Origin: Amblyornis subalaris
Lineage: Eukaryota > Chordata > Aves > Passeriformes > Ptilonorhynchidae
Direction of reading: 5' to 3'
DNA: 64,000 nt
Assembly: GCA_018881555.1 (NCBI GenBank)
Contig: JACAXG010000018.1
Coordinates: 3,618,346-3,682,345 of the forward strand
Positions 47,772-60,387 of the stretch are shown one piece after another. The notes under the pieces are model-generated. The model was not told the DNA's origin. It ran no database searches and saw nothing but the letters and a program-made list of their open reading frames with translations. A program made the position numbers and the translations under genes. The stretch's first letter is position 1, and every line of letters begins with the position of its first letter.

Positions 47772-50700
47772 ATCTGGCAGTCACAACCTGTTGCTATTAG
47801 AATGAATAGCATTAATCATTTTTAATGGTCAATCTGTTAAAAAGATGTTCTAACTGATTACTGGTGTAAAATAAAATAAACATTATGCACACAAATCTTA
47901 TTTCCCAAAAACTGAATCACTTTTGTCAGGTATTTAACTTAAACCAGCAAAACAGACCATCAAGAAGGCAGCATTTAAATGGATGCCTGCAGCAATGGCC
48001 AGTCAATGGCCTCTTTATTTGTTAAAGATGGATTATTTTAAATAAATTACAGAGCACTTGCACTGAATAAACAGAGTCTCAGTGGCTGTGGCATGCTATA
48101 CATGCTTAATTGAGCCACAGAAATCCTAAATGACTACTGAGCTGTGTAATCGCCTTTGATTTTGCTGATAGGACCTGATTCTTTAGGTAAAAACCAAGCC
48201 ATTGAGGACTGAAAAGCAACACTACCTTGAGGAAAATAGAAAGTTTAATCTGGAATATATACTTATAATATTTCGGAAACCACAGAGATGGAGTGTTCCA
48301 ATAACTGAACACAAGGCAGCTTCAGAAGTGAACGATCTGCGTGTCATTTTTATTTGAGCTTGATATGTTAAATGTCCCAAATGTTTATGTTGTATAAGCC
48401 CACTTAAACATTGCAAAGTGCAACAGATTCATTGGCAAAATAAAAAGCATAGCTTTTTTAGTCTTGCTTGCTGTCTTTTTTGCATTGATACAGCACATTA
48501 TGCACACACATGTACCCAGGGGTTTTCTTAAGTAATCGTGTAATTTGACCGCTTTTGGGGTACCTGTTAATGTGATTTACTTAGAGTATTACCTATGGCT
48601 TCTATAGGTTGAAGTAAAACATTAGGTTAGAAAGCAGAAAAAGATGCTTTAACCCTTACTGATAATGGTGTTCATTTTGAGATTGTGTATTATTAACTCT
48701 TTAAGTTCCAGTCTTTATGTAATTCAGATGACAAAAATATTCCATCTGAAATAAGNCTATACTTGATACACAAGACTTACTGGATCAGACCCTTCCCTTG
48801 ACATAAATGAATCCTGACCTAATGACATATGGAATTCATTTTGACAGAAGCTATGNCCTTAAATAATATTACTTCCATTTGTCAATAACTCTGGAAAATG
48901 GTTTGACATTGAGAAGCAGTTTGAAAACTACCTTGAATAACAGCAATTAAAAGAGAGATTGATATTGTTGGGCACTTTAATAATAATTGCATACCTGGAT
49001 TTTCTCTAAAGAATTTCAACACTTACCACTTTCTTTAATAAGCAAGTGTAAAAATGTTCAGCTGTGAAATTCTTCTCTTTCTAATGAAGCACAAGGAACT
49101 ACATTTGCAGTTTCCAAAATTACACTATATATTTGGGAAAAAAGAAGATATATGAGTTTAACCATGTTGGTAAAGCAAGTGCCTGTCAACATCCAATCAT
49201 AACTGATAAATAGCANTTAAAAGTGAACGTTTATCCATATACAGTGATGCCAAGAAAATTAGATACACAGTATTAGATATTCTAAAGTACTCTAATGAAT
49301 GCTATCAAGTTTTTGAAAATAAGACCAGGCTCGACAGTGTCACAAACTGGACAACTAATGATGCTCATTGAGTTTATCAGCTTTGTCCAAAGCAGCTGAA
49401 CTGCTCCTGTGTGACTTTAGAAACTCAGAGGAAGAGACTGTAGAGGAATATGAACCGCATGTTCTTGGTGCGGTTTTGGTTATTCCCTTGATATTTTTCA
49501 TAATACATAAGAGAAGATCCTGCTGTCATGATTGTCAGCCCTTTCTGGAGGGAAAATGCTTGGCCTGCCTCCTGGGCCTGAGCAGCACACAGCAGGGAAG
49601 ACACAGCGAGCAAACACAGCTGCCACAGCTCTGTTAAGCATCATCACACTGTTTTCTCAGGGAAAGGAGAAAACGCTTAATGTTCCCCCCTAGTTAATTT
49701 CTTTAGAGGAATTAATGAGAAAAAAAATCTGGANGTTATTGTTGCCTTGACTTGTGAACATAAAAATAAGGAAAATCTCCAAATATATGAGAGAACTTTG
49801 CAAGGGCAAAAGGCTCTGCACGTCTTTCTCAGGCTGTTCATACCAACTCAGGACATAATTATATTTATGTTGTCTTTGGCAGTACACTTTTTTCCTTTAG
49901 CCACAGAGACACATTCTCAGGAGGCCACCAGTCATGCAGAAACCGTGTGGTAAAGTCGGGTGTAAAATTCAAATAGCCTGGTGCCACGCAGTCATTCCCT
50001 GCTCCAGCCTGGGGATTACAGAGCAGTGTGGCAGCAGGTGTGACCAAGTCTATCAATGTTTTCTACTATCAGCCCTGTGGGAATAATAGTTGTGCCCATG
50101 AACCCCAGAGCTGAACTAGACACATTTCAGTTTCCTTGGTGGCCTAAAAGTAGAATCTCATGTAAGCAATTTGGACTGGTTTCCCACCAGCCCTTTTAAA
50201 ACTTTTTTTTTTTTTTTAATTTTTCTCTTAAATATGGCTCCATGCTAGCCAGAAACCCTTTTGACTGTGCATGCTGGTAACTCACAGGCACATCTGGCTG
50301 GGTTCAAACATTCAAGTGCTTTTTATGGTTCCCTTTGGCCAGCAAGCACAGCATCCTACAGGGGCATTCATTGAGAGGATCCCTCTGCTCTGTCCACNAG
50401 CTAGATGAGCTCAATAGAGACACTGATAACAAATCTCGTAAAGAAAAATTTGCAGAAACAATACAGGAGCAATTTTATCTCCCACAAGAGAAGTCCAGGC
50501 AGACCTAAAGGCTGCACAAAATGGAGATCTGAAACTGTGCCACATGTGTGTAAGGAGAAATATGTTTTAAATGGTTAACTGAGACTTAGNTAAATCAGGA
50601 AACAGGCTTGAGCATTAAAATTCTAAGACACAGTTAATAGAAAAGACTCAATAGGACACAAGGGAAACAGCTGGATGGGTGCGGAAGTGTGCTAAGCCCA

Positions 50701-51174
50701 GGAAAAGAAATGCTATAGCCAGTGTGACCGCTGCAGAAAAGGCAGCTGACACAGTGAAAAAATAATAGGAAACTTACAGCCCTGAAGGGGCCAGGGACAG
50801 AGATCACCAAAGGATTCTGCAGAGAATGGCCTGTAGCAAGCTGAAATAAGGGATCAAAAGGCTACTTGGGTACCAGTTATCTTTTTAGTGACAGAACATC
50901 GGTGGAGTTGCTGCAGAACTTGGGGTGTCCTAGATCCTTGACATAGCCCACAAACTCTGTTTGAAAAATGAAAGAGTCATGAACAAAAAAGCAAGTACTA
51001 TACATAAAAGCAAATAGATTTTTCTCCTACATACATAATATTTCTAGGAAATCCTCATCCATGTCCAGATAGGTTTTACAGCCTGAAGAATCCAACCCAG
51101 CGAAAGAATGCATCTTCCACAAATCAAACCCTAGAACAAATATTGTGAGATATATTAAGAAGGATATGCTACAT
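47772..51174. other. AT-rich unique DNA, no gene seen
   Basis: About 3.4 kb without a recognised exon. A T run lies at 50205-50218. The frames 49368-49637 (plus) and 49425-49613 (minus) overlap on opposite strands. The plus frame contains a short hydrophobic stretch, but nothing links it to a known protein. Confidence 0.5.
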
Positions 51175-51290
51175 TTATTTACATAGTGTCTTTCAGGCCA
51201 AAACATTTCAAAGTGCTTAACTAATTATTGATCAGCACAGATGCCCTCACAAGTGTATTCACCGAGCAAAAGGTCACAGATATCCTTATG
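51175..51290 (+). repeat. Ancient amniote SINE/LINE-associated repeat relic
   Basis: ATTTACATAGTGTCTTTCAGG, then CATTTCAAAGTGCTTAACTAA and GATGCCCTCACAAG resembles a widespread reptile/bird repeat reading TTTATATAGCGCCTTTCATC, then GATCTCAAAGCGCTTTACAA and a CCTCACAACA-like stretch. Landmarks are in the right order and spacing. The family assignment is not certain. Confidence 0.42.
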
Positions 51291-54108
51291 TGAGGAACAG
51301 CTATAATTAATTTGCATGTGGAGGAGGAACACATAAACTGTCTTCTGAAGTGGGGCAATTGGTAAATGTTACGTTCCCTTCATGCGCCTTCTCTGCCAGT
51401 GTCAGACTCTGCAGTGGTCACCTTTTTAAGTCAGTGGGGAATTAAACAGCACAAAAATAAATTCGTGAAGGATGTGCTAGGATGAGAGGAACAGGAACAG
51501 AGTTTTAAACATTACACCAGGCACTGAAGAAAAACATCATTTATTCAAATCTTACAGTCACTCCAGATACCTTGTAGTAGCACTCACAATAAGGAGGCCT
51601 TCACCTTGCTGTTGCATCAGATTAGCATTCAGATTTTAAAAAGTAATCAAAGGTATTTTCAGATTGGTGTTTCCAATTCCAGCATCCACCTTCATGTGTT
51701 GCCTACCAAAATCCCTCCTGTATGCTGACACACAGTGCTCCATATGTGCTTTTCTGACTGAGACAATCTTGCAACAGTTTTGCTTTGATCTCAAAAGGAA
51801 AGCAAAGAAACCACTACAAAACAATGGCATCCAAACAAGGGAGTTAAAGTAAGCCTTCTAGACACAGATTGCTCAGTCTCCTGCTAAGCCTGGTTGTAAG
51901 CAATACCTACAGCTATTTTTAGTCTTNCTCATATTTTAATGGTTCATGACCCTAATCTATTTTTCATTGTCAGTTGCTGCCATTTATATGTTTTATCTCA
52001 TTTTTTTATCTCCATTTCCGCTAACAATGATATCAGAGCAACACTGCAGCCTACCAGGTATAAATGGATTAATAATTAGCGTAGATCCTTCTCCCTCCAT
52101 ACAGGCTGCAGGTAGCATTCTGTTTCAACCTTCAGCAATGCAAATAAGCTGATGTTGGCAGTATATCATGAACTGCTCACCAGTTATTTCCTTAATGACT
52201 TGCTAATTTTCCTCTCCATATCCTCCACATGACACACTGGAACCTCATATGCTTGTGCAGACCAGCACAACTGAGAATGTAGCCCATGTAGATAGCCCTA
52301 TGACTGTTTTTATGCCAGCTCTTGTTTCTCTGTTTTCCCCTTAAGGAATCAGCTTGTAATTTTTAATTTAATCTCTGATGGTGGCACAAATATAATTGTT
52401 TAGATATTTACCTTCTCTGTCTACTGTTCCTCCTGCTAATGTGCAGCTGCCTGAATTTTGTCATAAAACAGAGATGAATGTTTTTATTTTCTCTTCAGCA
52501 TTTTATTTTTGTTCGTTTGATTTATTCAAGAAAATATTACACAGCTCTGAACCTAATCCTTTTAACTTTTTTCTTTTTAATTAAGAATAAAAGAACTTGT
52601 ATCCTTGAATTTACCCCCAGAACATTGCTTAATACATGCAGAACAAAATGTAATCTTTCTTGGATTTGAATACTACTTTCAATGAGTTTTAGAAGCATTA
52701 ATAGCTGAAAAGTACCATTGTATCCCAGGGTATGGCAATCTCCTTAAAGCTCCAGAAATAACAAGAACATTGTTTTTCTTTTGTATCATAACACTGGGAT
52801 TTACCAGACTAATATAGTAGGACTCTCATTCCGAAAATCATATTTTCCTATCTATTGACTGAAATAACTTGCTGTGCAACCACAGACCAAGGAACTCAAG
52901 TTTGTTTTGACTCAGTAATACCATATGGTCTAGATAGAAAGTCCTTAAGGCTGTCCTTGCAGGGTGTGTGCCTATGAAGCGATTGCCTAGAAGTCAAGGT
53001 CTTGTTGGCAGTGGACTTGCTAATGGCACAGCCTCAGGCTTCAGAAAATGCAAGAAGACTGAGGTCTTTGCAACTCAGGGCTGTACAGTGGCTTAGCACC
53101 TTTCAGTGTGCAGAGCCTTGAAATGGAGCTGTCAACTGCACAGACACTCCAACGAGTAAATGTCATATGTGAGAGTTTAATACTTACAGAGTGCTTTTCC
53201 TTGGCCTGGTGATCAGACTGAAGAATATTAGTAACAATAAATTGTTTAAATATGAATAAATATTTTAAAACAAAACCTATGTGTTTGGTCTCCCTTCCTG
53301 CATACAATGGCTGGCACAGTTACCCAGAAAAGAAGAAATTCAGATTCAAACCTTCTTTCTTTAAAGGCTCAGGAGAGCCTAAGTGGTTGAACTATGTGTT
53401 ATCCCACATTTACATTTGCCTAGTGTACACATTGCTTTTTGATTTTCACTGACACTTGTTAGAGTTAGGTCAGCAATGTGTCAGCTACTCATACTACATT
53501 GTACCTGTGCTGGCTCTCATTTTGCTAGCTTGATTCCAGGGTTAGAAGAGCAGACTCAATTGTGGTGACTTTTGGCAATTTTTCATAGTATCTCAGGCAC
53601 AGCAGTACTGTCAGAGGAGGACATACATTCAAAGTATGAATGGTAGCAATACTGCAGCACCCTTACCACAGGGAGTCATCCAGATGGTGTCCAATCAGTA
53701 ATGGGAACTCAGGGAGAGAAAGCAACAAGTTTCCTTGCTGCTGAAAGGAATCAGAAATAGAAAGCACAGTCTGCATAAAAATTGAAAATGAAATCTTTAC
53801 AGCAAAAATACCAAGAGTAAGCAAGTGCTCAGAGCAACAGAATAAGTCCAAGATGTAAATTTCAAAAAGGAGAAGCAAGGTTTTTTTATGTTCTGTTTGA
53901 TTGTTTTTCTTAATTCAGAGTTTTAAGAACATAAACATCTAATATATGAAATGCATTACTGAATTCCCCCATGCTACTCAGATCACACAATAGTCTCTTA
54001 CAAGCCAGTATTTGCTACTTAGTGTGTTTTTAAAGAAAACCCATCAGTGAAGCAAACCACATTCTGGTACATGTTCCNCTGCTTTTGTAGATCAGGACAT
54101 GAGGTACT
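51291..54108. other. AT-rich unique DNA, no gene seen
   Basis: About 2.8 kb without a recognised gene. Frames at 51636-51830 (minus) and 51664-51852 (plus) are opposite-strand shadows of one another. Other frames are shorter than 90 codons and unfamiliar. Confidence 0.5.
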
Positions 54109-54132
54109 CTTTTTCTTTTTTTTTTTTTTTTT
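54109..54132. repeat. T-rich homopolymer tract
   Basis: About 24 bases of T with a single C near the start. The purine-rich sequence that follows (54133-54250) shows no similarity to a known gene. Confidence 0.9.
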
Positions 54133-54849
54133 GAAGGTAATCTAAGGAGATGGAGCACAGCCAGGGAAACAGCCAAGAGAATGGACAAGAAACATAAGAG
54201 AAGCAGAAAGAACTGGCAAAGACAAAACACAAAGGAAGAGAGTTGGTGAACAATAAATGAGAGCCAGAAATACAACAAGGATTTGGAATTGATGTTTATT
54301 TTATTTGAGATTAATAGCAAGAAAGAACCTATAACTGTGGTACAAATTGCTCAATGCCCCATGCAGTGCCAATATTATGCCATTCATTATACTTGCAGGT
54401 GTATTATTTCTAGTTCCCTAGATAAAAAAATGTTTTCCATGTATTCCTTTGTATTTTAAAATGTATTTTTTCACTGCAATATTGCCAAAGGTCCTTAATC
54501 TTCCAAACTCAATAGCAACTAATCATTTTCCTGGCTGCAGACTGGGAGTATGGTTACTATTTTCTGCAGGTAATTCTTCCATCTTTATTAAAGGACCACT
54601 CTAAAATTTTGATCTGCCTATATTTCAAGTTCTTTCCTACACGTTTGTTTTCCCCTGTGAGAAAGGTCTTTCTATTAAACCTTATTATTGTTGCTAATTA
54701 CAAACCTCGTTTCCCTCTGTCGGGACAAAAGGTTTCTTATCATCAATATTATGCACTTTCTTCTCAAAGAAAGTTTTTCCTCAAAGAAAATTTAAAAAAT
54801 AAATCAGCACATCAAAGTGAAAACTAACTTATCAACATCTTTCCTTACT
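54133..54849. other. AT-rich unique DNA, no gene seen
   Basis: No gene recognised in this stretch. The frame 54609-54827 (plus) resembles nothing known. Confidence 0.5.
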
Positions 54850-55315
54850 GCTCGCAGCGGCTGCAAACTTGCCGCTATTGCCCAACTTAGTGTTGCTGCT
54901 CAACAGCAGCTGTGGAGAGGATTTAGACAGAGATAATCATAGAGTCCAAAATCCAGCAGCAGAGCAAACGATGCTGGAGGGAGTTGCTCCGTGGTCTGTG
55001 GTACTTCTGACCTCCTCTCCTTTCCTCCTCACGTCCACTGACAGGGAATCCAGACGAGTGTGACTTGGTTCTGTTTCAAGTTCATGCAGTGGCTTAGCAA
55101 AGCTTCTAAGNGAGGTAAACAATTGCGCTCCAAGTGTGGTGTGAGGACACTTGTCCTGCCTCCATGGGCACATCATGCAAAAGAGAAAAGCTCCACCTTC
55201 AGCCAGCCCGGGGCACGGAGAGATCCCTATGTGACACCCAGGAGTCCTGTGGGCAGTGCACCCATCGTGTGCCCAGTGGGCACCTCCACAAGAGGACCTT
55301 CCAGATCATAATCTA
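54850..55315. other. GC-richer block with some CpG, nature unknown
   Basis: About 470 bases with roughly even base composition and several CpG (CTCGCAGCGGCTGC at the start, AATTGCGCTCC near 55121) stand out from the AT-rich surroundings. Opposite-strand frames 54869-55063, 54937-55176, 55060-55311 and 55134-55316 overlap, and none resembles a known protein. It could be a decayed LTR of a family I do not recognise, a noncoding exon or a regulatory element. Confidence 0.28.
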
Positions 55316-58300
55316 GTCAAGCTTGCTGAGAGCTAATGGGAATGATGGACTACAGTGTCAGCCTGTTAGATTCCGAATACTAAGCAGACATCNACTCCTC
55401 GAGAAAGTGTTTATTTTGGTTTTAATTACTCTACGAACTTTATATTACTGGTTCTATCAGACACAGCCCAAGGAGCTTTCTCGGGGTTAGCAGGTGAGCA
55501 TCCCAGCTTTGATACAAGACCCTCAGCAGAACTAACTCCTGAGTTTGACTTGGTTTTGACTTCTGTAAGTCAAGATGTTTAAGATGGTGGTAATTAAGGA
55601 GAGTCCACTCCTTCCTTTGGCATTTAATCCTCCAAACTGAGGAAAAAAAATAAACTTCTATTACTGCCTTATGCTTTCCTTAGCATTTTAAAAGAACATG
55701 GCCATGACAGTGTGGAGAAGTCCAGGCTCATTCATCCTCTTTTGAAAAGAAATTCTTTAGACAACATCCCAAGGAAAAAAAGCTTTTAATAAATCTCTAC
55801 TTACTTTACCTTTTCAAGGAAATGCAAATTTATCTTCTATCAGATAATCTATTATCATAGCCATGTCCAAGGAGGACATTTTCTCCAGGCTCCATCCTGT
55901 AAAAGTGTAATAAGGCATTTACGAAGCAAACAAACTACATAATGAAATTTGATGCTATGCTTTTGTATACTTTAACATGAACCTTACAAGAAATATCATT
56001 TTTGAGGGGAAAAAAAAATCCAGAAAATCATTATTTCCTCTGTCATGCACACTCACACACCCATAAAGATATACACACGAATTGACTTGCTTCTGTAGAC
56101 CACAGACATCATCATCCCTCTTCCTCACTCGTCCTGTCTCCATGCTATCCTTGCAAGCTCAGTCTTCTGCCATGCCAATTTTATCCCTTTGATTCCTTCA
56201 CTACTCTGAACATGCTACTTTCCCACAGCAGTTTTAGATCTTACTATAGGTCTGGTTATCTTACATACCACTGGCCCCTTGCTTCCAGATAATTTTATAA
56301 GTTCACAGAACATTTTAATTTCTCAGTGGATGAATTGAACAGATGTAACAGCAGCTAGAAAGCAGAAATAAACCCCACACATTGATCAGTCTGCTCTCTG
56401 CAGACCACCAACAACTTTTCTCTGAATTCNTGAATGTTTTGGACTTAGACTTTGTGAGTTGCTGCCTAGACAACACAGGGTTTGACAACTCTTCTCTTTG
56501 TGTCCGGTAGGAAATTTGGCATTTACTCCAAATAAAACTAGACCTGGAATCAATAAAAATAATGTAGTGTAACCAAGTTTTCAGAAAGATAGAGCTTTTG
56601 AGGAAAAAGCTTGTGAGTGATCACTTTCATAGTCAGGTCTACGTGGGCACAGAACCTCATCCAGTTTTGCCTTTCCTGCATTCTATGGTGTTATAATAAT
56701 CAATATATACAAAAATAAATAAGACTCACTCCTCTTTCCATTTCCGGCTAACAGAGCAATGCAGAGTGGAAGGAGGTATCAAGTCCCTTACACAAAGGTG
56801 TTTCCTAGACGGCAATTTTGAATCTAATTTCAATATCAGGCACTCATTTCTCCATTTAAAACATGGAAAGAGAGAAAAAAATGTTTAAGCTTAGCAAGTC
56901 AATGCTACAACTTAAAATCTGGCTGTGCTAGTCTTTCTGTTTCTCAGGAGATTAATTTGTTTCTTCTCATTCTTTACTCTTTATTATTTCAATTGGAGGA
57001 TATAAAAGTGCTATTGAGAGTTTTGAAGGATAAACACTTTATGTGGTAACTGCTTAAAATGAGAATAAAATTTATTGAGAGTGCAGACATTTTTATCACA
57101 TTAATGTGACCTATTAATGATAAAGGAAATTCCCTTCATCTAACGAGCTCCATGTTTACAAATGTAACAAGAGATGTTTTAATTCTCACCATAAATCTAA
57201 GGAAGTTAAGATTTTAACCCCAANGTACTTAATATAGTTGATTCTGTATTTAAAGGCTATGTTGTTAACATTTATATTGTTTTTGTTACCTACAACACCG
57301 AGATCAGCTATTTCAATATTCATTTCATTTTATAGATAAGGTTTAACAGGTATTTCAAAGAAACCTACATGTAATAAAAGTGAGGTAAAATCATACCTGC
57401 TATAAAAGAAAAGGCTGCAAATTTCTCTATTAACACAAGTAATACATGGAATTGCACAAGACCAGAAAATCATAGTCTTGTAATCTGAATATATCTAAAA
57501 AATCAGACACAATTAATTTGGCTGCATTAATTTAATACAGACAAATGAAGACAAGGCTCAGCCATTGTTCCTTTCTGACAATTCATTTTACCACATTTTT
57601 ATCATAGTTTTCAGCAGAATTGTTTTACTAAAGCCAAAACATTCCCCAGAGTTGAAAGACTGTCCACAATCAATGTGCAAAGAATAGGGGTTGATGACTA
57701 GTGTATGGAGAGGTGCAGGTCTGTCACTAGGGGCTGCCTTTCACATCTTGTACCAATCAAGAACTGCTGTTTGGTATAGCTCAAAGTTTCTTTAAAATAC
57801 TGATTATTNACTACTTTGCTACAGTAAGGAAGGGCTCAAGGGCCCTGGTCATCTCTTATATGACCAAGACTGTGCCTCTTAAGTAATAAAAGTGTAGACA
57901 GCATCTCTCAAAGGTCCTGACAGATTTTTCTGTTCCTGGATGGTCCTAAGGATTCCCCATGTATTTAGGGGATTTGGCTGGGCTGAGAAGTGCAGGATGA
58001 GATGCTGAACAGATTTCTCAGCTAAAGCAAAGGGAGACTCCATAAAGCAAGAGGTTTTGTGGCAGGAGAGAGATCTGAGATATGTCAGGTACACANTTCC
58101 ATATTTCTAAGATGACTCTCCATCATTTCAAGACTTTCAGTCCTGTCTCCTAGTGTTTCAAATCTGTGAATATCTGAAAAGTATACCTTTGGCAAGTACT
58201 GAGATATGATCTCCGAGAATCTCTTTACTTTAACTAAAGGTTAAAACCAGTTTCTGTATTGTCGCATGAATTAAAGTTACACCTAAACCTGTAATGCCAT

Positions 58301-59961
58301 CATGCCTTTCAGGAAACCCTCAGAAACCTGAGCAGAAATTTCTTCTGCCAAAAAAGAACCACTTCAGAGCCAGGAACCATGCCAGGTCAGTAATGTTCGC
58401 TGGCATTGATATATTCTCCTAGGGAACACTAAAAGCAAAGAATATAGAACTTCTAAGAATGCAATATCATATCCCCTCATCCAAAACCTCTTCCTCACCA
58501 GATAACACGGGNCATGATTTTAATATATTTCAAGACTCCTTCTCCACTTAACAATTATAAGATTTCACACTTCTCCTTAAGCCACTTCCGACATCATGAC
58601 CCTTTTTTCTCCAAGAGTCTGTCTGCTTAAATGAATGATATATTTAACCATCCACAGCAATTAAAGTGCATGGCCTGAAACCAAAATTTTCTGTGTTTCA
58701 GTTGCAAATATTTGTATAGTTTAAAAGGGAAAAAAAATTACTTAGCAGTCAAAGTTTCATAAACAAACAATTGGAAAAAATTATTGAAGAGAGTGTTTTA
58801 TTTTTAATTCAAAGTCTAAATAAAGAATAAGTATACTCGACATTTCTCTATATGTGTCTCTCAGCCATCTGTTAAAAAGAAATCAAGGTCAATAGTAACT
58901 GGCAGCATAAGAATCACATTCCTTCTGCCCTTTCCTCAGGCACGATGCCACATAAGTTCGATGCCATAAAATTTAACTTTTTTTCATTTTGAATGATTTA
59001 CAGTGGAGCAGAACCTATAAATCAGAACAGTACAGGGGTTATGAATAGGGATGTATGTTTTTCCAAAATGTCTAAATGAAATATTTTGAAACATGGTAAA
59101 AGAACTGCACAGTTCTCTACCTGGCAGCCATAATTGAAGTTAATAACACTTGTTTAGACATAAGGAAACTCTTTGACACCTAGGCTTTTTTTTTTTTTTT
59201 AATAAAATGATCAAACAATCATCATCTAGTCTTAAGAAATCAAAGCAGTTAGTTCTGGCAATATGTTATATGAAGACGGTCTTTCTTTCACCTATGTTTC
59301 CAACTATGTCTAATAATTTTGAAAGTACACACCAATTCAATTCCTTAGCACAATTCCTTATTTTAATCATACACCATATTATAAATCCTATTGCAGCTCT
59401 TAGGAGCCATTAGCACAACGCCAGTGACAGGCAATATGAAACACATCGTATGAAGAGGCTTTGATAACCTCGAGATTTTGCACCATTTCAGATGCATGTT
59501 TAGATTTTACAGTCTCTCCCTGTAGCAGCAGATGATAAGGTACAAGTGCTTATTTCCACACAGCCAGTTGCTTGGAATATTCCTGTTCTGGTCCATGATG
59601 GCATTTAGAAAGCATAACCTCATAACTGAACACAGTTTCAAAAAACCTTTCTTAAAGAGAATGAAGCTAAAATGGTAAAAGTTTTGAAGTCTCTTAAAAA
59701 ATACCTGAACAGCAGAGCCCTGTAAAAGCACTGAAAAATCACTCTGTTCATTCACTAAATCCTTCTAGGCCTGGGTTTCCCGAGTTCTCGATAAACCTAA
59801 GGGCAAGGGTGCAGAGAAATTGATGAAACTCTTGTCTCCTGGTCCCAAATTTTTAACCCACCAAACTTGCTCAATCCTGGAAATCGTGAAATACTTNGTC
59901 CTTTTTCCTAGGAGACTTCAATGACCAACTTCTCATTGAGTTCTATGTAGGAGAGCATCTA
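55316..59961. other. AT-rich unique DNA, no gene seen
   Basis: About 4.6 kb with no recognised gene or transposon end. Rather uniform AT- and TAAT-rich sequence at 56990-57300 could belong to a conserved noncoding element, but this cannot be judged here. A T run lies at 59186-59200, followed directly by AATAAAATGA. All frames are under 85 codons. Confidence 0.5.
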
Positions 59962-59999
59962 GGTCTTTTGTTAGCTGGTCTTTTACTAGCTGGTCTTTT
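59962..59999 (+). repeat. 15-bp tandem repeat, about 2.5 units
   Basis: GGTCTTTTGTTAGCT and GGTCTTTTACTAGCT are followed by GGTCTTTT. Units 1 and 2 differ at two positions. Confidence 0.92.
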
Positions 60000-60221
60000 C
60001 TCTTGTTTCCACAAGAACCAGGAACAAAGCACGTTTACAGGCACTCCAGTAGTGGAGAGCTGCTTGCTTCCAACCACCTCTATCTCCACAGTGGGAGGGA
60101 GGAATCTTCCAGATCACCACAGCACTGAGTAAAATCTTCAGGAACAGACACTTCACACCTAAGGTTGTTGTAGTAAGAGAAGGAATTATCCTCATATTTG
60201 AACTTCAGGCTCTTGTATCAC
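60000..60221. other. Unique DNA upstream of an LTR fragment
   Basis: No gene recognised. The minus-strand frame 59986-60195 resembles nothing known. I could not align this stretch with the 5' part of the LTR that follows. Confidence 0.45.
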
Positions 60222-60387
60222 CCTTTCCTTGCATGTGCGTCTTTTCCTTTCCTTATCAAACTGTCTTTATCTCAATCCATGAGCTTCCTCACTTTTACTT
60301 TTCTGATTCTCTCCCCCGTCCTGCCATAGGGGCGGTGAGCAAGCAGCTGTGTCGGGTTGAGTGGCCAGCTGGGGTTAAACCATGACA
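60222..60387 (+). mobile_element. 5'-truncated avian LTR fragment (ERVL-like), 3' end only
   Basis: CTTGCATGTGCGTCTTTTCC, CAAACTGTCTTTATCTCAAT, CCATGAGCTTCCTCACTTTT, GATTCTCTCCCCCGTCCTGCC, AGCAAGCAGCTGTGTCGGG and CAGCTGGGGTTAAACCATGACA match in order the 3' part of the bird LTR group also present at 18900-19496 and 37723-38296. The ATTAAA signal of the relatives is changed to ATCAAA at about 60249. The 5' two-thirds are missing or too diverged to see. Confidence 0.87.

Noticed and set aside
49368..49637. 89-codon frame with a hydrophobic segment followed by basic residues, membrane-protein-like
   Set aside because: The hydrophobic stretch is short and there is no signal peptide, homolog or exon structure. 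It is opposed by a minus-strand frame.
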